From contig QAXH01002658.1 in assembly GCA_004335635.1 (NCBI GenBank), positions 1 through 21,843 of the forward strand: a stretch of DNA of 21,843 nt. Direction: 5' to 3'. Position 1 is the stretch's first letter. The number at the start of each line of letters is the position of its first letter. Below, in pieces: positions 11,182-20,094 of this stretch. The notes under the pieces were generated by a model that saw only the letters and a list, made by a program, of their open reading frames with translations, was not told the origin of the DNA and made no database searches. A program made the position numbers and the translations under genes. Origin of the DNA: Chloromonas sp. AAM2 (Eukaryota > Chlorophyta > Chlorophyceae > Chlamydomonadales > Chlamydomonadaceae).

Positions 11182-14100
11182 CTAAAGGAGTTGCTGGAGC
11201 TGGCCATGCACTCCCGCTAACTCGGCACGCAGTCCGGCAATGGTGGAGTCTTTCCGCGCAATCACATCCTGCAGCCAGCAGTCAACCACAGTTGGTTAGG
11301 GGCTGGTCGCATCGTGCGTCTACGGTACGACAGTTGCGTCCACTGTACGACAGGCCGCCAGCCACACGAGCAAAAATCCTGTCAGCTATGTGTCATGACT
11401 ATGGGGCATGAGGCCATATAGTCTCTGCATGAGGCAAGGCAGAACAAAAATAAAGGCGCTGCCTAGTAGATACAAGAACAACGCCAGGCTATCTAAGTTG
11501 GATAGGCTTTCCACCAGCATTCTTGGCCCCAGTGCCCTCACCTGCACCCGAGTGTTGATGAGCTCTAGCTGCTGGGCGTGGCGCGATTTGAGGCTCGTTG
11601 CCTGCAATCATCAAGCAGTACTGCTTCGGTGATGCTAAGCTGTAGAAGTGCATGATTGTGGCAGGATATGGGCAGCAGAAGAGCCACAAGAGTGCGAGTA
11701 TGTGGTCGTATGTTGGCTGAGATGCTGAGATACGTCATGCTTCACCATAGGAGCTTTCAACATGCCTTGGGATCTCTTCTGCCCTGAGATCAGGGATGAA
11801 GTCATGTTTCCCTGAACCGCGAAGCACATATTCATGCCTTGCGTGACGTACGGTAACGATGAGAGGCAGTTCATTGAGATCATGAGCAACAGCACCTGTT
11901 TGGTCGCGCCCTCACCTGTTGCTCCAGCTCAGCCTGCGCTGTTGACTGTGTCTCCCGGAGCGCACTGACATGCTGTGCTGCTGCTTGTCCAGCCTCCCGC
12001 CTCAGGGTCTCGCACGCCATCTGCAAACACAACAATCATGCCGTGATCATGCTAGGCAACAGCTTCAGCACAGGCCTGCATTTGATTGACCCAGGGTTAA
12101 TACCTAGCTTGTCGCAATTTGTGCGCAGTCGGTGTGCAAGTTGTTTGGATTTGTGGGTGTTGCTGCTGGCAACCAGCAGCTTATACAGAGGAAAATCCTC
12201 TGTGACAAAGGCTTCAGCCACTGTGAGTAACTTCCATCTCTGTTATCTGAGCCGCTAGCAAAACCAAGAAGATGAGTTACCTAGACTAGACCTAAACTAG
12301 AATGGCCTTTTCAGAGCAGCGCAGCTTTATAAGCATATCCCACCTGGCTGGCCGCTAGTGCTGCCGTCAGCCGTACCACCTCCTCCTGAGCCTACAGGTA
12401 ACAACAAAATATGTTGAACGCTGTCATTTAGAGAAAACACTGCTCGTGTCTTCTCCACACGCCCAGTCAGGTTATTTTACAGCCAAAGCGGGCTCATCTA
12501 CTGATTCAGATCAACATCAGTGATTCTAGCCCGGGCAACAGCGTGCTTAACTGCTTCGACATGTCCACATCCGCCCTACATTGAACTCGACTTCCTTTGC
12601 TATTGTACCGCACGTGCTGATGCAAACCCACACACCATGGCAAGTTGCTCTTCTGCATCTCGGGCCGTATCCTCAGCCAGTGCCCGCTGCACCCGCTGCT
12701 GCTCGAACTCACCCTGCCTGCATACAAGCAACATGTCTCCATGAGCGGACATGTGTAGCAGATGCCATTGTATCACTTAAGTTCTCATTTGTCCCTGAGT
12801 TGTGGGCAAAAGGCCTAACAGACAAGCAGGGCATGGTCTGCAGCAGTGTCAGTGCATCCAGAACAGTGGGCCTTGTGAGCAGTGGCTGACCCCATGCTAC
12901 GTGTCTGCCCAGTGCCCACCCACCATCGTGTGACCTCCTGTTGGAGCCCAGTGTGACCACCCACCATCGTGTGACCTCCTGTTGCAGCCCAGTGTGACCA
13001 CCCACCATCGTGTGACCTCATGTTGCAGCCCAGTGCGACCACCCACCATCGTGTGACCTCCTGTTGCAGCCCAGTGTGACCACCCACCATCGTGTGACCT
13101 CCTGTTGCAGCGTGTCCAGCTGCTTGGCTGTCACGTGCCTAACCGCCTCCACCTCCCCTGTGCACCACTGGTCAACTTCCTCTAGAGCTGCGGCATGGGC
13201 AGTGCGGTCGGATTCCGCCTGCGACAGATCCAGTAAAACAGCATGCAGTCCATGCGTGGACCTTAAATCAGCGGATCATCACCACCACATGGGTTTGTTG
13301 TGATCAGTGCACAAAGCAGCTGTAAAATCATGACAAATTCTGCCAGTGTTCTGTCAGCTGTTCATCAGAAGTTCCTCATTCCTGAGTTGTTGGAAAGCAC
13401 TTGCTGCAAGAGAGTGGCAGGCGCTCAATCTGAACACATCATGTCTGACCACCAAGCAGCGTCATGTGTTTCAGGTTGTGCTGTAGATGTTAGTAAGCTA
13501 CACAAAAGTTGGCTGTACCTAAAAACAAAAAGTGAGCAATTCTGCGCAGCCCGGGCAACGACGTATACAGTGCCCGCCAGGTTTGTGGGTGTACCCAACA
13601 AGTGCCCATACCCTCGGGTGCAAAGGTCAGACTACTTGTTAGCTGAACTCTCAAGCTCCCCTCGCACCTGTGCAGCAGCCTCCTGTCGCGTCCGCTCAAG
13701 CAGTGCAGACGTCTCATTCAGCCGCTGCTCGTGCGACGCCTTCAGAGTGTTCATCTGCACGTCGTTCAGAATAGGATTGGGGTTGTCAATGCATCAGCAT
13801 CGCCAAGTTCTGGGATGGCTCCTGAAATGCTTTATCAGGCAGGGCTGGTGGTGAATGTAGGAAGGCAGGGTTCAAGCACTGCAAGACAAACAACCACGCT
13901 AGCTGTGTCCTGCAAGCGTACATGGTTTTGTCCTGGAGCGCAGCCTTTGGGCTGGGCTGCTATCCGCTTTGATCTTGTCAAGTAAGGCGCTTTGATCTCG
14001 CCCGATTACCCATACCTCCTACCTGGTGGGTGTGTCATGTCAGAGTGCATTGTTATGTCCGATACTCAACTCTATGAGCTGAGCGCCTGCTATGAGCGTT

Positions 14101-14398
14101 CCCCTCTGTTCTGACCCTTCTGTCCTGTCGTCAAGTCTATGAGCTGAGCTTCTGCCGCCATCCAAAGCTGTATGACAGCTTTCCCACGGTAGTCAAACTG
14201 TTCGCTGGGCTGCTGTCCGCCCTGCCACCCCTATCACGCACCTGTGTTGTGTGTTCATCATTGATGCTCTCCAACGTACACTTGACCTGATCCAGCTGCC
14301 CTGCCAGGGCCTTTTTCTCCCTGCATGTGTATGTGTGTGCGCGCGTTTGGTGTGCATGTGTGCGTGGTGTGCGCGTGTGTGTCTGTGTTCGTGCATGA

Positions 14399-14431
<33 letters not shown>

Positions 14432-15379
14432 TTGTGTGTGCATGCGTGCATGCTGTGTGTGTGCGCGAGTGTGCGTGTGCATGTGCACGTGTGGACATCT
14501 GTATCGCCCCACAAGCAGGCCTTGCGATGGGTGCCTGATGATGTTTCTAGTCGGCAAGTTGTCAGGCAATAAAACGAAATCTCTTGAGTGTTGCTCAAGC
14601 ATGCATGGGCATGGGGTTGCTGCCTCTCAGCCAAGGTAGGGTTGGTAAGCGCACGTCCTGTGTACAGCCATGTGCTTTCATGCACTGCTGAGGATTTTTT
14701 TGTTTTGTGCTTGCTTTACAAGAAAGGAGTGCTGAAGTTGGCGACGCACCTTGCTTCAGTGATGCCATGCGAAGACGGTGTAATGCCAAGACGGCGTGAG
14801 GCCATGTAACCACCCATGTGGCCCAGCTGTTCATGCGTAAGGTCATGCCCACCCCAGCATGCGCTTGCTGATGCGGCAGCAATGCCACCTGCCATGCTGA
14901 CCTAAAGTTGTGCATGTGATTGCCTCTGTGCGCATACCTCTCAAAGTGTAGACGCATCTTGGAGGAGCGCTCAATGTTGGCCTTCAGTTGGTCCTGTACC
15001 CCAGCAAGCTTCTCCTCTAACTGCTTGATGGTGGCCTCATAGCGGTAGCGCTGCTCCAACAACACCACGCTTTCCATCTGAAAGGAAGACAGCACGAAGA
15101 CTCATGGTGGCATGCATGGGGCGTGCTGGGCCCAACATTGGCCGGCGTCCTAGGTTGTTAGGGGGGCAGTCACGACAGCCGTACCTCTTCTGCATTTCTC
15201 TGGTTGCGATGTATCCGCTGCTGCTCTTGCTTCAGGGTCGTGACTCGCTGCTTAAGCTGATTGTACGCCCCATCGAAGCGGCCGGAGGAGGACGTGCCAA
15301 GCGAAGCTGAGACGGAGCGTGTTGTGTCTCGTGTAGGCCCGACATCTCCCAGCGATGGCATTCTGACAATGCTCGTCAT
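11182..15379 (-). CDS. Coiled-coil protein, 10 exons, 337 residues or more
   Basis: Exons: 15379-15185, 15077-14938, 14320-14242, 13754-13668, 13218-13088, 12717-12636, 12391-12344, 12020-11916, 11601-11542, 11268-11182. All phases close, giving 338 codons with TAG. The first 35 residues are Ser/Thr/Gly-rich (MTSIVRMPSLGDVGPTRD). From residue 38 almost everything is predicted helical coiled coil (QLKQRVTTLKQEQQRIH, IKQLEEKLAGVQDQLKAN). The end reads RHAQQLELINTRVQDVI then AELAGVHGQLQQLL. This composition suits a cytoskeletal, centriolar or flagellar scaffold, and the C-terminus is loosely reminiscent of CEP131-type proteins, but that is a weak guess. The ATG has an in-frame TAA 13 codons upstream. 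Even so, an acceptor at 15393 would join in phase to an upstream coiled-coil exon, so the gene may start earlier. The exon 5 donor sits in a 41-bp tandem repeat. Confidence 0.82.
12907..13111. repeat. 41-bp minisatellite, about 5 units, built on an exon-intron border
   Basis: Units start at 12928, 12969, 13010, 13051 and 13092 (exact 41-bp spacing), with a partial unit before them. On the minus strand the first unit is the end of coding exon 13218-13088 (CTGCAACAGGAGGTCACACG, coding LQQEVTR) plus its donor GTGGGT. The following units repeat that block inside the intron. 41 is not a multiple of three, so use of later donors would shift the frame. Confidence 0.92.
14326..14498. repeat. Compound (TG)n microsatellite
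   Basis: A TG-rich tract with a pure run near 14402-14431 and interruptions by CG, CATG and TTTG. On the minus strand it is a CA-rich tract ending just before the acceptor of exon 14320-14242. It produces the long His/Thr and Cys/Val ORFs in this area, which are not genes. Confidence 0.9.
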
Positions 15380-15726
15380 GAAGCCAACTCCACTGCCCGC
15401 TGTTACGGGGCCAACTTATGCAAGCAACAGATGCAAGTTCGGCTGCCTGCACCCTGTGGCGTAATGTGACGTAGTGAGTGGAATGCAAACAGTCGAGTTG
15501 CTCGTGAGTCAAAATGACAACGCGTTGGGGCCGAGCACATGCTGGCGGTTTTCTAGGGTTTTGCCTGCATCATCATGTTTCCTTTTCTCTGCCTCGTGCA
15601 AACATGCAATTGCATTCGTCGTCTCTGGTACACAATGCATGTTTGGGCTGCCCGATGTGCCTGGTGGCATGGGCATGATCTCAGCGCATCCCAGCGTCTG
15701 GGATATTTGCTCTGATAGGGACACCG

Positions 15727-15748
15727 CCCACCCACCCACCCGTAACCC
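15727..15748 (-). other. G-quadruplex motif in an intron of the coiled-coil gene
   Basis: The minus (transcript) strand has four GGG tracts separated by single T loops, preceded by a fifth GGG after TTAC. It lies 26 bp inside the intron after donor 15774. This pattern is a strong candidate for a parallel G-quadruplex in DNA or pre-mRNA. Formation in vivo is inference. Confidence 0.6.
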
Positions 15749-15773
15749 GGTTCTTCACCGCTGCTACCCTCAC

Positions 15774-16002
15774 CCCATTCCTTTACCCAGCGGCTGTGCC
15801 TCCTTGGCCTGAAGCACAATCCATGTGAAAGGCATACAGAGCCAACTCATGCCGATTAGGCTGATTATGGCTGCTTTGGCTGCAGCATATGCCGCTTGCA
15901 GTTCTCGTTCCATGTCTGCCATCTCCCGGTGCTCCAGCTGCAACTGCCAGGTGTCCTGGTCACCTGCGCACAGGGTCGGCTTGCGGCGTTGCTCGAGTTT
16001 AA
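15774..16002 (-). CDS. Probable 5' exon(s) of the coiled-coil gene
   Basis: The minus frame reads KLEQRRKPTLCAGDQDTWQL, then EHREMADMERELQAAYAAAK, a clear heptad-like coil. It continues through a hydrophobic stretch of about 20 residues (IISLIGMSWLCMPFTWIVLQ) into AKEAQPLGKGMG. It ends at donor ATGGG/GTGAGG (15774) in phase 2, which matches an acceptor at 15393 and would read on as GVGFMTSIVRMPSLG. The left border could be the acceptor at 16003, internal CAG acceptors, or a start codon at 15922 (MADMERELQ), which would make a 391-residue protein. The hydrophobic stretch ends in CTTCAG like an intron end, but no matching GT donor in phase is present, so it may be an error, a non-canonical intron or real protein. 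Confidence 0.5.
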
Positions 16003-16018
16003 CTGAGGCTCAGCCGAC

Positions 16019-16054
16019 CAAACAAAAGATGTTTGCCAGTTCTGGGACAATTTG
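16019..16054 (+). repeat. Dispersed 30-bp motif, copy 5, between divergent genes
   Basis: AACAAAAGATGTTTGCCAGT is followed by TCTGGGACAATTTG. It lies between the likely 5' end of the minus-strand coiled-coil gene (15922-16002) and the proposed start of the plus-strand gene (16132). Confidence 0.65.
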
Positions 16055-16131
16055 TGTGAATAGGTCTGTAAATGTAAACGCAGCGAGCATGTATTCAGGT
16101 GTTTGAGTGCAGGCGACTTCCTGCACTGATC

Positions 16132-18314
16132 ATGAGGGTTGGCCTTAAGGCTGGCACGCTGATATGTTCCTGTGGGTGGAGTGGGCACTGGTTCTCATAA
16201 CAGGGCTATTCGGTAGCTCCCACTAGTGGGAATCGAATCCTCAACCTCAACTTGCAGTTCCCGCCTCGGCTTCGGTCAACTTGACCCTGATGCCGGGTGT
16301 ACTTATTGATATGTACTGAAGGACAAGCAACACACCTCGCGTGCTGTCACAGCCCCTGTGCAGTCCCATGTGTGGGCTACGCCACGCCATGGCTGCACCA
16401 ACACCAGCAAGAGGCTGAGCTTGCGCACGCTGAGTGACATGCCCAGGTTTGAGAGGCGTGGAATCGATTGGTTTGCTACGTCAGGGAAGCCGTCACAGGA
16501 CACGGGATGGGATATGTGTACCCTGAGCAAGAAGAAACAAGAAAGGCAGAAACAGACCCGAAGGCAGAACGGAACATGCGTGCAGGTGACCAGGTGATGA
16601 GATGCGTGCATATGCATGGTTAATAGTCTCAGAGCTGTTTTTGCAACTTCCTAGAACTTTCTAGAACTGTGCGTTCCACCGCCACCCCAGGTTCTCTTGC
16701 GCTATTAACCATGCATAGATGTGTGGGTGTTTCTCTTTGCGCCCTGTGGATGGTGAGGAATTGTGTGCAAGTGCTGTAATAGAATGCCAATGATGCTATT
16801 TGTAGCGTATAATAGCAGTGTGCGTGCTGTGGTGACGTGTGCACACACCATGCAAGGCACTGGGTGTCATGTGTGGTAATTTGAATTACCATGCGTGTGG
16901 TAATTCCAGTAACCGTTGTCAGATGGCATTCCTTCCAGTCCCTGCGACCCTCGTGCAAACTGAGAATCTTTCGGCAAGCATGAATTGTCAGCCACTGGGC
17001 CCACGGTGGGTTAGGCAAGTCCTTGCCTGGCACAGTGCATCAACAGCGGCCTGCGCATCAAGTAAAACCTGCAACCACCTCAAGCATGTGAGGGCCCCTG
17101 TCCCCCGCACCGGCCACCTGCAGCTCAGATCTGCTGTCCGGTGAAGTTAGGCTCCTCAATGCATGCCTAGCAGGTTGTGAAGGGGCTGTGCTATAGCAAG
17201 CACCCTGCACCTTCTGCTGTGGTGCAGGGTGCCCTGTATGCTACTAAGGGTGTCATTTGCCTCCAACCAGTCTTTATCCTGCTCCTCCATCCTGAGTGCA
17301 TGGTTAGTCTTGGCATGCTCTGCAGCTGCACTGTGATCTGGCTGGTCATCACCAGGCATGGGCGTCCTTGGTTGCCTCCGTTCTGGCCCGGCCATTCCGA
17401 CCGGGCTGCAGCACTCGATTGTTCGAGCGCTTGGTTGATTGCCTTGGCTGGGGCGGAATGGGTCCGACAGTTCTGTCAAAGTGGGAACATTGGAACACTC
17501 CTCGGCGAACGACATGGCAGCAGAGGCTTACAGGACAGGCAATGCGCTGCTGTTAACTCTAGGCCGTGTGTCATTGACATGGGTGACTTGGGGGTAACGT
17601 ACTGGGTGACATCGACACCTGTCTTGTCTTTATCAACACTTTCTTTACCTTGTGTCACTGTTTGCTGCTCAAGAGAATGAATCTCAACATCCGAAACCTC
17701 TTCCAGCGCAAGCCAACAGCCCCAAGGTGTGGTGGACGATTGAGCCAATCAGCTTGAGCGTTGTGGAAATGGCTGAGTTGATGGAGCCCGCGCTGAATCC
17801 ACGGGCTGCTGATTTGCAGGGGGACTGCCGATCCCGACGCCGGGCAGAAGCCCATGGAAAAGGTTGTCTCGGACTCTCGTCTACAAAACGAGCTCACCAG
17901 GATGACTTGGGAGTCCCGCTGCATCGGCGTGGGCACGAGTGGTGGCACTGCATGGCTGATCTGGTCAGTCATCCGCCCTGCTCGAGCAGGAGGATCCACC
18001 ACCCGCTCTTCGACCAGAGCTGCTCATGCGTCGCTGGCCTGAACAGTTTGGCGGTCGTGCAAGAACTTGCAGTCGGGTTGTGGACGCTCTTGTCCTGTTG
18101 GCTTGCGCTTTTGCCATGAACAGCCAGCCCAAACCTGGCTGTATACCGCACATGCAGAGGCCAGTGAACCTTTGCAGAGGCTAATGAACCTTTGCAGCGC
18201 AGGTCACATAACAAACTCGACGACAAGGTTAGCAGGATCGTGTCAGACACCTCGTACATGAGGGGCTGGCTGGAGGCGAAGTTAAACATGCCGCCTCCGC
18301 CCAAGAACAATTGA
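16132..18314 (+). CDS. Probable 7-exon gene, about 221 residues, unknown product with transit-peptide-like N-terminus
   Basis: Proposed exons: 16132-16171, 16353-16515, 17471-17567, 17676-17728, 17820-17928, 17990-18056, 18178-18314. All phases match and total 222 codons with TGA. The N-terminus (MRVGLKAGTLICSS, then TPRHGCTNTSKRLSLRTLS) is basic, Ser/Thr-rich and lacks acids, like a plastid transit peptide. Later parts read ANDMAAEAYRTGNALLLTLG, NSPKVGTADPDAGQKPMEKV, PPALRPELLMRRWPEQFGG and KLDDKVSRIVSDTSYMRGW, ending MPPPPKNN. The last four exons are the best supported. Exon 2 also has an open minus-strand frame behind a strong pyrimidine tract, and exon 3 is open in all three plus frames, so the 5' half is uncertain. 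The 61-bp intron 17929-17989 is short. The large intron holds the 316-bp repeat. I recognise no family. Confidence 0.45.
16613..16715. mobile_element. 103-bp MITE-like element with 14-bp inverted ends and TA flanks
   Basis: TGCATGGTTAATAG at 16613-16626 is the exact inverted complement of CTATTAACCATGCA at 16702-16715. TA stands immediately outside both ends (16611-16612 and 16716-16717), as expected of a TA target duplication from Tc1/mariner (Stowaway-like) elements. There is no coding capacity. A 2-bp duplication is weak proof of transposition by itself. Confidence 0.55.
16718..17033 (+). mobile_element. 316-bp dispersed repeat unit, copy 1
   Basis: Begins GATGTGTGGGTGTTTCTC and ends CTTGCCTGGCAC, with the same two borders and length as the unit at 19526-19841; the copies differ at only about 15 positions. 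A small hairpin (AGGCAAG, TC, CTTGCCT) lies near the right end. There are no terminal inverted repeats and no protein domain. It starts directly after the TA flank of the 103-bp element and lies in an intron of the plus-strand gene. Confidence 0.85.
18154..18197 (+). repeat. 20-bp tandem duplication carrying a splice acceptor
   Basis: Units 18154-18173 and 18174-18193 read GCAGAGG, C/T, A, G/A, TGAACCTTT, followed by a third GCAG. This gives three candidate acceptors 20 bp apart (exon starts 18158, 18178, 18198) in front of the last exon of the plus-strand gene. The second fits the proposed phase 1, the third would need phase 0, and the first runs into a stop. Confidence 0.8.
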
Positions 18315-19525
18315 GTGCTTGCAAGACTGCTCTTCGGTAAGCCAAGGGGACGGTAGTGGCACATGGTTATGAGGCAGCGCCTGCGAACAAGGACAAGTTC
18401 TTGCTTGAGACAAGCTCTGTCATTGAGCTGCGAACAAGGAAGGGTGCATGGCACGGTGCGAGTGACGCCCAAGGGTGGGGTGCATGGCATGGGACGAGTG
18501 ACGGCCAAGGGAAGGGTGCATGGCATGGCTTGTCTCAGGAAACAAATGGTGCATATGTGCCAGTTATCACCACCTGGCATGCGTATGCGCCAGCTATCAT
18601 GCATGCGTGCCACAACTGACGTTGGTGTCACCTGCGGTGTGTACGCTGCAGCTTCGTGGCGTTGTTCATGACTTGTATGACTAGCCACATCATGCACAAA
18701 TTACGTTTCTGTTGGTGTGCAATGTGTGTTGCAGGGGTGGATGTTGGGCGAGCTGGAAGCTCCAAGTACTTTGACCCGATTCATTGACTGGGATCACGGT
18801 CATGGCTGTGCCTGCGCCCTGATGTGCAGACGTGCGCACAGTACAGCCTACTGCACATACGAGGACGCCTCATGCGCTCATTGTTGATGAGGATGCAACC
18901 CATATGCAGGGCTTCCTCATTGAGTCAGGGGAGTCAGCTCGTGCCAGACCCTTATGGACATTAGGCCAGGCCATGTGTGCTGCGGCCGGTGGCTCAGGTA
19001 GATGGGGCTCATTGCAAGTGCATCAGCCACAGGTACATTGACAAACAGACTCATGACTAACTTCGATTCTCCATTTTGTACACTGTCACTTCGGCCCAGG
19101 CCTGGATTCTGTATTCTTGATGCTCTGTTTTTTCTATTGTATGGCATGCATTAGAACCGTGTAACGTCAGCATGTCAACTGAGTGCTGAGTGTCCAGTTT
19201 TTGTCATACTGAAAGTATTGCTGTATCTTGGCGTACGGCTTGTTTTCCAGTCTGGCCTGCACGTACCAGTTGGTCTGCCTGGATTGGTGGGAGATAGCAC
19301 AATGCAGCGGCTGTTGGCCATGGAAGCACACAGTCACGAGCATCTGCCTTGCATGATGGGTGATGAAGCAATCATGAAGGACACCACACTGCAACACTGG
19401 TTCACAACCACGGTTACTTGCAACAGAATTGCACTGAAGACATGTCGCACTACAGCCAGCACGAGTAAAACTTGTTGGAGTTGAATAGATGCGTTTTGTA
19501 TGTAGCACTAGTACAGGAGCCCGTG
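18315..19525. other. No firm gene; 3' region of the plus-strand gene and possible exons
   Basis: After the TGA at 18314 come a 36-bp tandem repeat and, at 18736-19041, two plus frames with protein-like stretches. Behind acceptor TTGCAG the reading is either MLGELEAPSTLTRFIDWDHG or VDVGRAGSSKYFDPIH then a stop; later comes LIVDEDATHMQGFLIESGES. Phases do not link them firmly to either neighbour. At 19218-19484 an 88-codon plus frame contains MKDTTLQHWFTTTVTCNR, and a minus frame over the same bases is also open. They may be an additional small gene or remnants broken by the repeat at 19526. Confidence 0.3.
18440..18530. repeat. 36-bp tandem repeat, about 2.5 units
   Basis: The word GTGCATGGCA recurs at 18444, 18480 and 18516 (exact 36-bp spacing), with GAGTGACG, C/G, CCAAGGG in each full unit. 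The multiple of three keeps frames open on both strands and creates a 12-residue repeat that I do not consider coding. Confidence 0.85.
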
Positions 19526-20094
19526 GATGTGTGGGTGTTTCTCTTTGCGCCCTGTGGACAGTGAGGATTTGTGCGCAAGTGCTGTAATAGAATGCCAATG
19601 ATGCTATTTGTAGCGTATAATAGCAGTGTGCGTGCTGTGGTGACGTGTGCACACACCATGCAAGGCACTGGGTGTCATGTGTGGTAATTTGCATTACCAT
19701 GCGTGTGGTAATTCCAGTAACCGTTGTCGGGTGGCATTCCTTCCAGTCCCTGCGACCCTCGTGCAAACTGAGAACCTTTCGGCTAGCATGAATTGTCAGC
19801 CGCTGGACCCACGGTGGGTTAGGCAAGTCCCTGCCTGGCACTGGATTCTCAGTTTGCACGAGGGTCGCAGGGACTGGAAGGAATGCCACCTGACAACGGT
19901 TACTGGAATTACCACACGCATGGTAATTCAAATTACCACACAAGACACCCAGTGCCTTGCATGGTGTGTGCACACGTCACCACAGCACGCACACTGCTAT
20001 TATACGCTACAAATAGCATCATTGGCATTCTATTACAGCACTTGCACACAATTCCTCACCATCCACAGGGCGCAAAGAGAAACACCCACACATC
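19526..20094. mobile_element. 316-bp repeat unit, copy 2, with an inverted partial copy (569 bp in all)
   Basis: 19526-19841 is a direct copy of the 16718 unit. 19842-20094 is an inverted copy of about its first 248 bp, so the whole starts GATGTGTGGG, ends CCCACACATC and could fold into a long hairpin with a central loop of about 75 nt. I see no convincing target duplication at the outer ends (CCCGTG on the left, GGTGACC on the right). Long ORFs through this block (268 codons minus, 150 codons plus) arise from the repeat. Confidence 0.85.

Noticed and set aside
12907..13111. CRISPR-like array
   Set aside because: Units are contiguous with no unique spacers, and the host is eukaryotic; it is a minisatellite.
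14137..14685. Long minus and plus ORFs rich in His/Thr/Ala or Cys/Val (182, 114, 104 and 101 codons)
   Set aside because: They are translations of the TG/CA microsatellite in an intron and overlap a well-supported exon in the wrong frame.
16200..16250. tRNA-like B-box (ATTCGATTCC on the minus strand)
   Set aside because: The flanking bases do not form a T-stem and no A-box or acceptor stem is visible.
16718..17033. Helitron end (hairpin near the right terminus)
   Set aside because: The terminal CTRR and 5' TC are missing and the hairpin is short and not conserved in copy 2.
17156..17515. 119-codon minus ORF beginning MSFAEECSNVPTL, considered as the first exon of the coiled-coil gene
   Set aside because: The 316-bp repeat separates it from the coil exons, no phase-consistent join was found, and plus-strand exons with matching phases lie on both sides.
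17476..17748. Minus frame LEEVSDVEIHSLEQQTVTQG
   Set aside because: It looks protein-like, but it contains the plus-strand pyrimidine tract and acceptor before 17676, and the plus-strand exon chain closes in phase.
19167..19973. 268-codon minus ORF, the longest in the window
   Set aside because: Its first part is the 316-bp repeat read backwards, and the same peptide reappears wherever the repeat occurs; no domain is present.
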